DNA of 47,416 bases from JAWUXM01 sp034111325 (GTDB lineage Bacteria; Pseudomonadota; Alphaproteobacteria; Rickettsiales; JABIRX01). Location: the NCBI GenBank assembly GCA_034111325.1, contig JAWUXM010000048.1:1-47416 (forward strand). The letters are read 5' to 3'. Made by a program: the position numbers and the translations under genes. Below the pieces are notes generated by a model. It was not told the DNA's origin. It saw only the letters and a list, made by a program, of their open reading frames with translations, and made no database searches. Below, piece after piece: positions 18,269 to 27,072 of this stretch. Each line of letters opens with the position of its first letter. Position 1 is the first letter of the stretch.

Positions 18269-18352
18269 GGCAATTGAGCATGTTTATATAATTTTTCAAC
18301 AATATATTAACATATTAAGAATTAAGGCAATCTTCAACATCATGGGAGTGTC

Positions 18353-19057
18353 TCAAATCAAAAATTTAGATAAGGCACTAGAACTACTAAGAGTAATATG
18401 TTGTCTTTTAATCATTAAATACCCTCCATCCTGTAGATCATGTAAAATACGTGAGAAAGTCTCTGGACGCATACTCAAATAGGATGCAATGGTGGCCTTA
18501 TCGTAAGGCAGCTGTATTTTAATATTATGATTATTTTGCATCAGTAAACTTAATAGAAACCAACAAACACGCTCCTTAGCACTTTTTAAAGCAAGCTCCT
18601 CTAACCGTTTCACCAGATCTTGCGCCGTATCCGCAATATCACGCATAAGGTTGGCTGAAAGATTACTGTTAGTTGTTAGATATTTTTTTATATCAACAAT
18701 TGGAATAATTAATAACTTTGTATCAGCAATGATTTTTGCACTAGCAATGAAGTGACTATTAAACAATGCTGTTGCAACCGACATTGTATCTTGCTGCACG
18801 GCGATGCGTAAAATTAGCTCTTGCCCGTCAGAATTGTTTTTGAATAGTTTGATTTTGCCGCTCAACACTACATAAAAATACTGTACCTTTTCGCCTTCAA
18901 TAAAGAGCAGTGTGTTTTTCTTAAACTCTCTAACTCTAGCGTTGCTCAAAACAGCCGCAATCTCTTCTTGCTGCAACCCACAGAATATTGGAAGTTTTGC
19001 TGCAAACTCAGCCTGAAGTGATAATCCTTTAGTTATAGCATTATAAGAAAGTTGCAT
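18353..19057 (-). CDS. Crp/Fnr-family transcription regulator, Dnr-like
   Basis: 234 residues from the ATG at 19057 (a TTG at 19081 is less likely). The N-terminal cyclic-nucleotide-type barrel covers about 20-130 (FIEGEKVQYFYVVLSGKIKLF), followed by the dimer helix and a winged helix-turn-helix with DKATIASYLSMRPETFSRIL. The recognition helix has E-x-x-S-R, the pattern that reads TTGAT half-sites in FNR/Dnr proteins. The four Cys ligands of oxygen-sensing FNR are absent, so it is more like Dnr/NnrR regulators that respond to redox or NO through other means. A perfect TTGAT-N4-ATCAA box lies upstream of the neighbouring SDR gene. Confidence 0.88.
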   Translation of the reverse strand: MQLSYNAITKGLSLQAEFAAKLPIFCGLQQEEIAAVLSNARVREFKKNTLLFIEGEKVQYFYVVLSGKIKLFKNNSDGQELILRIAVQQDTMSVATALFNSHFIASAKIIADTKLLIIPIVDIKKYLTTNSNLSANLMRDIADTAQDLVKRLEELALKSAKERVCWFLLSLLMQNNHNIKIQLPYDKATIASYLSMRPETFSRILHDLQDGGYLMIKRQHITLSSSSALSKFLI

Positions 19058-19156
19058 ATCTAGCTGCTTTATTTTTCCCAAAAGAAGCTAAATATTAAAT
19101 AACTGATCTGTAATTTTCTACTATTATTTTCTAAAACTAGCGTAAATATTGGTCTA

Positions 19157-19335
19157 ATACCAAGGTTCTTCTTTAAATGTGCATTTGCAGTTATATAAAA
19201 TTAGATGAAAGAGCGAATTGCCTCACAATTGTGCGAAGATATATCGCTAATTTTACTGCTGTCCGTAGGATTGTGGCAAAAAGCTGTGCTTTTATGCCTA
19301 CAACAAATAGTACATTTAAAGAAGAGCCTTGGTAT
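19157..19335. repeat. Family B MITE-like repeat, 179 bp
   Basis: Terminal inverted repeats ATACCAAGGTTCTTCTTTAA ATG and CATTTAAAGAAGAGCCTTGG TAT. The interior shares AGTTATATAAAATTAGATGA and GCTAATTTTACTGCTG with the copy at 23598. It lies between the divergently placed regulator and the SDR stop. No transposase inside. Confidence 0.8.
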
Positions 19336-19344
19336 AACTCAAAC

Positions 19345-20106
19345 CTAGAATTTTGCTAAACACCCACCGTCAATAACAAGATCAGCACCAGTTACAAACG
19401 ATGCCTCATTTGAAGCAAGAAACAATGCTCCATATGCAACTTCCTCTGCTGTACCAATGCGCCCAAGCACCGATAATTCTCGTAATTTCTTCTTGGTTTC
19501 CGGATCTCCCAACAAGCCTGCAGTCATCGGCGTTTCTATCGCCCCTGGCATTATTGAATTAACCCGAATTTGATATTGACCAAGTTCTACTGCTAAATCT
19601 TTACTAGCTAGGCGCACCCCACCTTTCGATGATGAATACGCAGCGCCAGCACCGCCAGCCATTCCTGCAATAGACGAAATATTAACAATTGAACCTCCGC
19701 CATTCTTACGCATAGCAGGCACCACCGCCTTACAACCAAGGAAAACGCCTGAAAGATTAGTATCAATGACTTTATGCCACTCTGCTAATGTCGTCTCTTC
19801 TACGCTAAGAAATGGTGGAAAAATCCCTGCATTATTAACCAAAACGTCAATATTATTGAAGAGCTTGAGAGTTTTCTGAACTACCAAATTCCAATCTTTT
19901 TCTGACGAAACATCATGTTCCATATACTCAATCTTCACGTCAGAATTCTTAGCTCTAAAACCCTCAACCCACTTCTTGAGTTTAGCAGATTGCACGTCCG
20001 TTACCATAATTTTGGCACCCTCCTTCGCAAAAAGCATTGCTTCAACCTTGCCCATACCCTCGGCAGCGCCAGTAATTATAACAGTCTTATTTTTCAATCT
20101 ACTCAT
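19345..20106 (-). CDS. Short-chain dehydrogenase/reductase
   Basis: 253 residues, classical SDR length. The cofactor motif TGAAEGMG lies at 12-19, NNAG in the LVNNAGIF segment near 92, and the catalytic Ser-Tyr-Lys as NISSIAG followed by YSSSKG. Asp at the end of the second strand (VTDVQ) favours NAD(H). Family members oxidise or reduce alcohols, steroids or acyl chains, and the C-terminal ASFVTGADLVIDGG is the common end. Substrate unknown; FabG and glucose dehydrogenase-like enzymes are all possible. TGAGG precedes the ATG. A perfect FNR-type box 72 nt upstream suggests control by oxygen or NO. Confidence 0.9.
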   Translation of the reverse strand: MSRLKNKTVIITGAAEGMGKVEAMLFAKEGAKIMVTDVQSAKLKKWVEGFRAKNSDVKIEYMEHDVSSEKDWNLVVQKTLKLFNNIDVLVNNAGIFPPFLSVEETTLAEWHKVIDTNLSGVFLGCKAVVPAMRKNGGGSIVNISSIAGMAGGAGAAYSSSKGGVRLASKDLAVELGQYQIRVNSIMPGAIETPMTAGLLGDPETKKKLRELSVLGRIGTAEEVAYGALFLASNEASFVTGADLVIDGGCLAKF

Positions 20107-20177
20107 CTTGACCTCAATTACTTAATATTAATAAATTAACTATATTCTCTGTATGTTCAAAAACCTCATAAAAGAAA

Positions 20178-20191
20178 TTGATATAGATCAA
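20178..20191 (-). promoter_or_regulatory. FNR/Dnr-type operator
   Basis: TTGAT-ATAG-ATCAA, a perfect consensus FNR box, centred at 20184.5 between the P-type ATPase stop and the SDR start. If it works as a class II activator site (-41.5), transcription would start near 20143; CATACA and GAATAT near 20141-20156 are candidate -10 elements. Confidence 0.6.
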
Positions 20192-20206
20192 GAATTTAAA
20201 ATTAAT

Positions 20207-22909
20207 TTACGCTACTCCCCTTATGAACAAACGTATCTGCTTTTCAGCCTCAACGATAACAAATAGCATCACGCCTATACCAATTATAATCAGCAAGTCA
20301 AAGAATGGGATCGCTTCAGTTGTAAATATTTTCTGCATCGGAGGTAAATAAGTCATAGCCAATTGCCCAACAATAACAATTATTACGGTTATCCATACCA
20401 CCTTTGTTGCACGCACGGCTTTCCATGTTAGTGAAGTCTCATAAATGTTGCGGATAAAAAACAGGTGAAATATCTCCATAACCACTAGCGTATTTACTAC
20501 TATAGTACGTGCTAACTCTAGCGAATAGCCACGCTCTATAGCATATGAATAAACGCCATATACGCCACATAGGAATAGAGCTGATAGCAGCACAATATGC
20601 CATAGCAATCCTGCGGTTAAAATTGGCGCATTTCTCCTGCGTGGAGGTCGAAGCATTGTCTTTTCTTCGCTGGGCTCAAAAGCAAGTGCCAAACCTAATG
20701 TTGATGCTGTAATAAGATTTATCCATAAAATCTGTATAGGGGTAATTGGCAAAGTGAAGCCAAATAATAGCGCAACAATGATAATCATAGACTCACCAGC
20801 ATTCGTCGGCAGCGTCCAACTTATAAATTTCTTAAGATTATCATAAACTGTACGACCTTCACGTATTGCACCGACAATCGAGGCAAAGTTATCGTCTACC
20901 AATACTAATTCCGCCGCCTCCTTAGCAACGTCACTACCGCTCTTACCCATTGCTATCCCTGCATTGGCACGTTTGAGCGCTGGTGCATCATTCACACCAT
21001 CACCAGTCATAGCGACGGTCATACCAAGAGATTGTAGCGCCATAACTAGACGCAATTTATGCTCAGGGCTGGTACGGGCAAAAATATCAGTATCAAGGAC
21101 AACAGATTTTAATGCAGCATCATCCATTTTATCAATATCAGTGCCAGTTATAACTTTATCAACATTCTTTAATCCAATGTGCCTACCAATAGCCGAGGCT
21201 GTGCTTGCATGGTCGCCTGTTATCATTTTCACACATATCCCCGCATTGTGGCATTCTGCGATTGCGTTTATAGATTCATTACGTGGCGGATCGATCAACC
21301 CGACCATACCTAGAAATATCAATGTCCCTTCAACATCGTCTCTTTCTAAAGCTATATGTTCTGACTTTACATTTCGCACTGCTAAAGACAAAACTCTCTG
21401 ACCTTTTGAGGCAATTTCCTCAGCTCTTTTATACCAGTACTCTTTATTTATAGGCTCGGTTTTACCATTATCCACCCGCTGACCTTTACACATATTGATA
21501 ATACGCTCAGGTGCGCCTTTGACAAAAATAACGGTGCGTTTGTCATTGTTATGGCTAAGTGTCGCCATGAAGCGATGTTTAGCATCAAATGGTATCGCAT
21601 CGGTACGATGCCAATTATTTATTTCATCAAGAAGGTTAATTCCTGCTTTGCTCGCAAAACTTAGCAATGCGCCCTCCATAGGGTCGCCTTCTATCGCCCA
21701 AGCACCTTCATGTTCATGTAGCGCAGCATCATTGCATAATGCACTTGCACGCGCCATTTCATCAAGGATTGCATGCTCGCTAATATTTATTTCCACATCC
21801 TCAAATGTAATAGCACCTTTTGGCTCATAACCACTTCCTTCAATTGTATAAAGATGAGCATGCGTTGCTACTGAGGCAATCATCATCTCGTTTCGGGTAA
21901 GTGTGCCAGTTTTATCAGTACAGATAACTGATACAGAGCCTAGAGTTTCAATGGCGGGTAATCGGCGAATAATAGCATTTCGTCTAGCCATGGCTCTGGT
22001 TCCGATAGCCAGTGTAATTGTAATCACAGCAGGCAACCCTTCAGGAATAGCTGCAACGGAAAGTCCAACCACGACCATAAAGATTTCTGTAAATTCATGG
22101 TGACCAACAAAGTAACCATATGCAAGCAATGTTGCGGCAACTAGAATGATAAAAACAGTAAGCCATTTGGCAAAAATATCCATCTGCTTTACCAGTGGCG
22201 TTGTAAGCATTTCTACTTTTGAAAGGAGCCCACTTATGCGACCTACCTCTGTTGCCATACCCGTTCCAACCACCACAGCTTTACCTTGGCCGCCTGTAAC
22301 CAATGTCCCAGAAAAAGCCATGCAGGAGCGGTCACCCAGAGCCGCATCCATCGCAACTGCTTTAGTATATTTTTCCACTGGTACAGACTCACCAGTAAGA
22401 ATTGCCTCTTGGATGAACAGTCCATGTGACTCTATTATACGCAGATCCGCCGGCACTTTATCGCCAGCCTCGAGCAGCACTATATCTCCGGGAACAAGAA
22501 TCTCAGATCGCACGCTACGCCGTTTTCCAGCCCGCAGGACAGAAGCGTGTGAAGTAAGCATGTTACGTATAGCCTCCATAGCCTTTTGTGCTTTGCCCTC
22601 CTGTACAAAGCCAATTATTGCGTTGGCCAACACCACCGCCAAAATAACTAAGGTATCTACTAAATGCCCAAGAAATGCTGTAATAGTGGCAGAACCCAAA
22701 AGTACGTAGATAAGTACATTATGAAATTGCAACCCAAAGCGAATCAATGCGCTGCGCTTTGCTGGTTCTGGCAGAATATTACGACCACAGGCTTTCAATC
22801 GCTCCTCTGCCTCGCTTCTGCTCAACCCCGATGGAATTGTGTTTAATTCCGTCAACACAGTTTTGACGGATTGATTGTGCCAGTTTTTTAGTGTGTTTTT
22901 AACGTTCAT
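20207..22909 (-). CDS. P2-type cation-transporting ATPase (calcium-pump-like)
   Basis: 900 residues with all domains of a P2 ATPase. An N-terminal cation-ATPase segment (IPSGLSRSEAEERLKACGRN) is followed by actuator loop LTGESVPVEKY near 173, membrane helix 4 with PEGLPA, phosphorylation loop ICTDKTGTLTRNE with Asp near 331, KGAPERI in the nucleotide domain, and MTGDGVNDAPALKRANAGIA near 635. Six C-terminal helices complete the pump. PEGLP in helix 4 is the calcium-pump form, so export of Ca2+ or a related ion (Mn2+) is the best guess, though Na+/K+ pumps share it. Membrane-located; no accessory subunit nearby. Confidence 0.93.
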   Translation of the reverse strand: MNVKNTLKNWHNQSVKTVLTELNTIPSGLSRSEAEERLKACGRNILPEPAKRSALIRFGLQFHNVLIYVLLGSATITAFLGHLVDTLVILAVVLANAIIGFVQEGKAQKAMEAIRNMLTSHASVLRAGKRRSVRSEILVPGDIVLLEAGDKVPADLRIIESHGLFIQEAILTGESVPVEKYTKAVAMDAALGDRSCMAFSGTLVTGGQGKAVVVGTGMATEVGRISGLLSKVEMLTTPLVKQMDIFAKWLTVFIILVAATLLAYGYFVGHHEFTEIFMVVVGLSVAAIPEGLPAVITITLAIGTRAMARRNAIIRRLPAIETLGSVSVICTDKTGTLTRNEMMIASVATHAHLYTIEGSGYEPKGAITFEDVEINISEHAILDEMARASALCNDAALHEHEGAWAIEGDPMEGALLSFASKAGINLLDEINNWHRTDAIPFDAKHRFMATLSHNNDKRTVIFVKGAPERIINMCKGQRVDNGKTEPINKEYWYKRAEEIASKGQRVLSLAVRNVKSEHIALERDDVEGTLIFLGMVGLIDPPRNESINAIAECHNAGICVKMITGDHASTASAIGRHIGLKNVDKVITGTDIDKMDDAALKSVVLDTDIFARTSPEHKLRLVMALQSLGMTVAMTGDGVNDAPALKRANAGIAMGKSGSDVAKEAAELVLVDDNFASIVGAIREGRTVYDNLKKFISWTLPTNAGESMIIIVALLFGFTLPITPIQILWINLITASTLGLALAFEPSEEKTMLRPPRRRNAPILTAGLLWHIVLLSALFLCGVYGVYSYAIERGYSLELARTIVVNTLVVMEIFHLFFIRNIYETSLTWKAVRATKVVWITVIIVIVGQLAMTYLPPMQKIFTTEAIPFFDLLIIIGIGVMLFVIVEAEKQIRLFIRGVA

Positions 22910-23010
22910 CTGTCAAACTTCTATAATCATGTTTCTTGTATAAACCCTAATAATCATTGAGAATATCAGAGCCTATTATAAACGCAAAGCTAAAAAAACC
23001 ATAGAAATTT

Positions 23011-23598
23011 ATGTATTTTCTTTATTGCGAATCGCCACAATTCCTCAACGCAATCAGCAACATTGTTTTTATAACCCTTGCTGCATGGTTTTGGAATAAT
23101 CCTTCAGCGATATATCATCGCTATGGGCTGTTGCTTATCGCTGTTACTAGCATGGTTTGGCATGTGACAGAGCAACAATGGGCACTGTGGCTTGATAGTT
23201 CTGCCATTGCAATTTGGGCATTGCTTTATGCAATTGATGCTGCGCGAGTTTTTCGCAAACCTACGGTTTTATTATTTTGTACAATGCTACTTTCCCTAAT
23301 AATTTTTGCCTTACTAGCAAAAATATTATCACCTATTTTTCCAATGTTTTCTGGTGCGTTTTTGCCATTTGCCTTACTTGGTGTATTCCTCTCCATCATG
23401 CCAAAATTTAGCACATTGCCAAGGCAATACTGGCTTTCTAGCAGCATCTTCGCAATAACAGCAATTATCTTGCGTGAATCTGACTTGCCTTTATGCACCC
23501 ACATCACAATCGGCACACACTGGCTCTGGCATATTTTTGCTGGCTGTACATTACTTGCGCCAATTGCAACCTTAAAACGAAAATCAAATACCCCATAA
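23011..23598 (+). CDS. Alkaline-ceramidase-like CREST-family membrane hydrolase
   Basis: 195 residues with about seven hydrophobic helices. The zinc-site pattern of human ACER3 is reproduced with the same spacing: Ser47-x3-His51-x10-Asp62 (SMVWHVTEQQWALWLD), and His170-x3-His174 (GTHWLWH). The N-terminal YCESPQFLNAISN resembles the CE-x-N/SN opening of the family but lacks most calcium ligands of ACER3. CREST proteins hydrolyse amides or lipids inside the membrane. Whether this organism has ceramide or takes it from a host is unknown, so the substrate is open. Divergent from the P-type ATPase; family B repeat just after the stop. Confidence 0.8.
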   Translation: MYFLYCESPQFLNAISNIVFITLAAWFWNNPSAIYHRYGLLLIAVTSMVWHVTEQQWALWLDSSAIAIWALLYAIDAARVFRKPTVLLFCTMLLSLIIFALLAKILSPIFPMFSGAFLPFALLGVFLSIMPKFSTLPRQYWLSSSIFAITAIILRESDLPLCTHITIGTHWLWHIFAGCTLLAPIATLKRKSNTP

Positions 23599-23873
23599 TA
23601 CCAACATTCATCTTTAAATATGCATTTGCAGTTATGTAAAATTAGATGAAAGAGCGAGTAGAGTTATGCAGCCAATAGCCAAAGCTATTGGCAATAAATT
23701 GTGCGAAGCTATATCGCTAATTTTACTGCTGCCCACGGGTTGTGGCAAAAAGCTGCGCCTTTTCTCAAAAAACATTTATCAATATCTACAGATATTAATT
23801 TGCATGTTTTTTAACAAAAATCCCTAGCTTTTATGCCTACAACAAATGCGTATTTAAAGATGAATGTTGGTAT
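23598..23873. repeat. Family B MITE-like repeat, 276 bp
   Basis: Terminal repeats ATACCAACATTCATCTTTAA ATATG and CGTATTTAAAGATGAATGTT GGTAT are perfectly complementary over more than 20 nt, yet differ from the 19157 copy by paired changes. Two extra segments lie inside: a palindrome near 23669-23692 (CCAATAGC-caaa-GCTATTGG) and an AT-rich one near 23765-23825. Confidence 0.85.
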
Positions 23874-23874
23874 A

Positions 23875-23919
23875 ATACCAATTACAATCTTTGCAGGCAT
23901 TTACAGCTACGTAAAACTA
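23875..23919. repeat. Family B partial copy at the aroG stop
   Basis: ATACCAATTACAATCTTTGC followed by AGGCATTTACAGCTACGTAA AACTA aligns with the left arm and start of the 23598 copy. It begins one base after that copy ends and runs into the aroG stop codon (TAG at 23919-23917). Confidence 0.55.
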
Positions 23920-25266
23920 AACCTTCTGCAACTCTTGTGCAACGAGAAGTGCAAGCTCTAGGCTTTGCAGACCGTTCAAGCGTGGGTCACAATGAGTATG
24001 GTAGCGGTCTTTTAATTTTATTTCAGAAATAGCCTGAGTCCCACCGAGGCATTCAGTAACATCCTGCCCAGTCATCTCAATATGAATCCCCCCAGCGTAA
24101 GTGCCAGCTGCTTTATGCACCGCAAAAAACTTCTTCACCTCAGAGAGAACCTTATCAAAATGGCGAGTTTTGTAACCAGTATTTGATTTAACTGTATTTC
24201 CATGCATAGGGTCACAAGACCAAATTACTTTTTTCCCAGCTTTTTTGACGGCCTCAACCAATGGCGGCAATAATTCCTCGACTTTATCAGCACCCATACG
24301 GCTAATTAAAGTCAAACGCCCTGCTTCATTCTCTGGATCAAGAACATCAATTAATTTAAGCAGCTCTTTTTTCTGCATTGAAGGGCCAACCTTAACTGCA
24401 ATTGGGTTAGCTATGCCTCGCATATATTCGATATGTGCACCTTTTAGGTCGCGCGTACGATCACCAATCCATACCATATGAGCCGAACAGTCATAATATT
24501 TACCATCACGACTATGTTGGCGAGTGAGTGCTTCTTCATAATTTAATAGCAAAGCTTCATGTGAGACATAGAAATCAGCAGTGTTTAAACGCCGTGTTTC
24601 AGATAATGGTAAGCCACAAGCATCTATGAATCCTAAAGTCGAATTAATTTCCTTAATGATTTCTTGAAAAAGCTTTTTCTGCGCTTTGCCCTGAATAAAT
24701 TGCACATTCCACTCTTCAATGCGTGCCAAACTAGCAAAACCACCATGCGCAAGCGAACGCAAATAATTAAGAGTTATACCTGATTGCTCGTAAGCTCTGA
24801 TCAAATTTTGTGGATCAGCCCTGCGCGCCTCTGCATTAAAAGCGATGCCATTTACCATATCACCACGGTAACTTGGCAACTTTACACCCGAAATTTCCTC
24901 CATGTTATCTGAACGTGGCTTAGAGAATTGACCCGCTATCCGCCCTACTTTGACGACAGGTTTACCCGCGCCATACATCAACGCCACAGTCATTTGCAAT
25001 ACGATACGAAAATAATCCATTACGTTCGCCTCGCTAAATTCAGCAAAACTTTCAGCACAATCACCACCTTGCAAAAGAAATGCCTCGCCTCTAGCGACTT
25101 TTGCAAGCTCTTGCTTGAGGATTATTGCCTCATGTGGGTAGATTAACGCTGGCGCCTTTGACAGGCGAGCTTCGACTTTACGCAAGATTTCCGTATCTTC
25201 ATATGTCGGCTGTTGCTTGATTGGTTTTGCTTGCCAACTTTGTGGAGTCCAATTTTTTACTTTCAT
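23917..25266 (-). CDS. aroG: Class II 3-deoxy-7-phosphoheptulonate (DAHP) synthase
   Basis: 449 residues, the plant/actinobacterial-type class II enzyme, unrelated in length to the 350-residue class I. It condenses phosphoenolpyruvate and erythrose-4-phosphate in the first shikimate step. Motifs: LLQGGDCAESF near 80, KPVVKVGRIAGQFSKPRS near 122, SHEALLLNYEEALTR, HMVWIGDRTR, NPIAVKVGPS, and CDPMHGNT near 355 with metal ligands. GGIHIEMTGQDVTECLGG closes the active site. Divergent from pheA across 56 nt, so control may be shared. Its presence argues for aromatic amino-acid or shikimate synthesis, unlike most Rickettsiaceae. The class II gene is sometimes named aroF or aroH. Confidence 0.95.
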   Translation of the reverse strand: MKVKNWTPQSWQAKPIKQQPTYEDTEILRKVEARLSKAPALIYPHEAIILKQELAKVARGEAFLLQGGDCAESFAEFSEANVMDYFRIVLQMTVALMYGAGKPVVKVGRIAGQFSKPRSDNMEEISGVKLPSYRGDMVNGIAFNAEARRADPQNLIRAYEQSGITLNYLRSLAHGGFASLARIEEWNVQFIQGKAQKKLFQEIIKEINSTLGFIDACGLPLSETRRLNTADFYVSHEALLLNYEEALTRQHSRDGKYYDCSAHMVWIGDRTRDLKGAHIEYMRGIANPIAVKVGPSMQKKELLKLIDVLDPENEAGRLTLISRMGADKVEELLPPLVEAVKKAGKKVIWSCDPMHGNTVKSNTGYKTRHFDKVLSEVKKFFAVHKAAGTYAGGIHIEMTGQDVTECLGGTQAISEIKLKDRYHTHCDPRLNGLQSLELALLVAQELQKV

Positions 25267-25281
25267 TTATTTTTTAGATAT

Positions 25282-25316
25282 TTAACTTGAGTGACCTAAT
25301 AGAATTAACAAGTTAA
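25282..25316. promoter_or_regulatory. Inverted repeat between divergent aroG and pheA
   Basis: TTAACTTG (25282-25289) and CAAGTTAA (25309-25316), 19 nt apart, centred in the 56-nt gap between the two start codons. It could be a shared operator; no regulator is indicated. Confidence 0.35.
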
Positions 25317-25322
25317 AATATA

Positions 25323-26177
25323 ATGCCTAAAATAAAAGGAAAAATAGCGTATCAAGGAATTCAAGGCGCAAATTCACATTTAGCCTGCACAAATTTTTAC
25401 CCTGATATGGAAACGGTTCATTACCCTAGTTTTGAAGATATTTTCCAAGCTGTCGAAAAAGGAGAGGCACAATATGGAATGATACCTATCGAAAATAGCT
25501 ATGCAGGACGTGTTGCAGAAATTCACAATTTATTAAGCGATACTAACCTACTAATTGCCGCCGAACACTTCCAATCAATCGAACATAATCTAGCTGTACC
25601 AAAAGGTACAAAGCTTGCAGATACACAATCCATCTACTCACACCCACAAGCATTGATGCAGTGCCATAAAAATCTAGCAAAGATTAAAGCTGAGCAAGAG
25701 GCTTTTTCAAATACTGCTGCTGCGGCAAAGTTTGTCGCAGAGAAAAATGACAAAACAAAAGCTGCAATTTGCACAAAACTCGCTGCAGAAATTTATGGCT
25801 TAGAAGTTATTAAAGAAAATATTGAAGATTTAAAAAACAATAAAACTATATTCGTCGTAATCGCCAAGGAGCTTTTTGATATTGACCCTCAAGAAAAGAA
25901 TGTAATGACAACATTACTTGTCACCGTCAGAAATATTCCTGCTGCAGTTTACAAAATGCTTAGTGGCTTTGCGACCAATAATATTAATCTTATCAAACTA
26001 GAAAGTTACATACCTGGCGGATACTCAACCGAAGCACAATTTTTTGTCAGCTTTGAAGGACATGCTCACAATAAAAAAATACAATTAGCCCTTGAAGAAG
26101 TCGGCTTCTATAGCAAAGACATCAAACTCCTCGGAATATATCACATGAGTAAGGAGCGATATAACCCCAAAAAATAA
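25323..26177 (+). CDS. pheA: Prephenate dehydratase with ACT domain
   Basis: 284 residues. It turns prephenate into phenylpyruvate for phenylalanine synthesis. The catalytic region (about 5-185) has IAYQGIQGANSHLA, YGMIPIENSYAGRV, and YSHPQALMQC. The ACT regulatory domain (about 195-275) has AAVYKMLSGFATNNINLIKL and ESYIPGGYS, the usual phenylalanine-binding region. No chorismate mutase domain is fused. The TRF motif normally ending the catalytic domain reads Asn-Lys-Thr-Ile-Phe here: the catalytic Thr is kept but the Arg is replaced by Ile, so activity or specificity may be altered. Confidence 0.92.
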   Translation: MPKIKGKIAYQGIQGANSHLACTNFYPDMETVHYPSFEDIFQAVEKGEAQYGMIPIENSYAGRVAEIHNLLSDTNLLIAAEHFQSIEHNLAVPKGTKLADTQSIYSHPQALMQCHKNLAKIKAEQEAFSNTAAAAKFVAEKNDKTKAAICTKLAAEIYGLEVIKENIEDLKNNKTIFVVIAKELFDIDPQEKNVMTTLLVTVRNIPAAVYKMLSGFATNNINLIKLESYIPGGYSTEAQFFVSFEGHAHNKKIQLALEEVGFYSKDIKLLGIYHMSKERYNPKK

Positions 26178-26245
26178 TCTTGTGGTTTACAATAAAGAGA
26201 ACTATTAAATAAACATCTATTAATTGAGAAATATAGCACCGCAAT

Positions 26246-27055
26246 ATGAACAAGAGCGCACTAAAGAAAAAACATACTCAATCTGGCTTTACCCTAATTG
26301 AGCTTTCAATTGTCATCATCATTATTGGTCTATTGGTCGCTGCAATAATTGTCGGTGGTGAGTTAGTACGCGCCGCTCAAACACGTAAAGTCGTAACACA
26401 AATCGAATCATACCGCACTGCGGTAAATACTTATCGCCTCAAATATGACGCCTTACCAGGAGACGACACTAAGGCAGTTAAGCGACTTGGCGCCACTGGC
26501 GGTGACGCCCCCCATAATGGCGATGGCGATGGCCTGATTGAAGGTGGCGGCGGTAATCCTGAACTTGTCGATGGTGAAGTTACTTATTTCTGGGAGCATC
26601 TCTATCTAGCAAATTTTGTTGATAGAGCCTATACTGGGGATCAAGATTCTGTTGTTGTAGGAATTGAGATTCCGGAGGCTGCCGTTGGTGGTGGAATAGC
26701 AGTTTACGGTATCGCTTCAACCTATACAAACTACTTTCATATTGGCATGACTAATTCAAGACGTACTAGCGGAAGATTCGATAATAACTTAGTGCCTGAA
26801 GAAGCCTTTTCTATAGATAACAAAATTGATGATGGCTTCCCTTTAAGAGGAGGTACAATGGCTCGCTTTGTAGTCGACACAGGCTACAACTACTTCAGAG
26901 ATGTCAACACTGCAATTAGCACAACCCATGGGGCAGGGGCCACAGCTACTACTGCAGCCTGCGTTTACCAAGCTGGCGCTGCGCAGGATATAAATGCTGA
27001 TGAGTATTCGTTCCAAACAAAATCTAAATTTTGCCAATTACGCATTAGGTTCTAA
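26246..27055 (+). CDS. Type IV prepilin-like / pseudopilin protein
   Basis: 269 residues with a class III signal peptide: basic leader of 14 residues ending QSG, then FTLIELSIVIIIIGLLVAAI with Glu at +5. A prepilin peptidase would cut after Gly14 and methylate Phe15. A long amphipathic helix follows (RAAQTRKVVTQIESYRTAVN), then YDALPGDD, a common segment of large rickettsial and gammaproteobacterial pseudopilins. Glycine/aspartate loops such as NGDGDGLIEGGGG may bind calcium. It stands alone: no assembly ATPase or prepilin peptidase is nearby. It may be a type II secretion pseudopilin or a minor pilin. Confidence 0.85.
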   Translation: MNKSALKKKHTQSGFTLIELSIVIIIIGLLVAAIIVGGELVRAAQTRKVVTQIESYRTAVNTYRLKYDALPGDDTKAVKRLGATGGDAPHNGDGDGLIEGGGGNPELVDGEVTYFWEHLYLANFVDRAYTGDQDSVVVGIEIPEAAVGGGIAVYGIASTYTNYFHIGMTNSRRTSGRFDNNLVPEEAFSIDNKIDDGFPLRGGTMARFVVDTGYNYFRDVNTAISTTHGAGATATTAACVYQAGAAQDINADEYSFQTKSKFCQLRIRF

Positions 27056-27072
27056 ATTATTTTCTCTCGCTC

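Noticed and set aside
18231..18482. 83-codon plus-strand frame at the zntB/regulator junction
   Set aside because: Overlaps the start of zntB and the end of the Crp/Fnr gene in antisense, with no family resemblance.
20964..22709. Several long antisense frames within the P-type ATPase
   Set aside because: Shadow frames caused by codon bias of a clearly real gene on the other strand.
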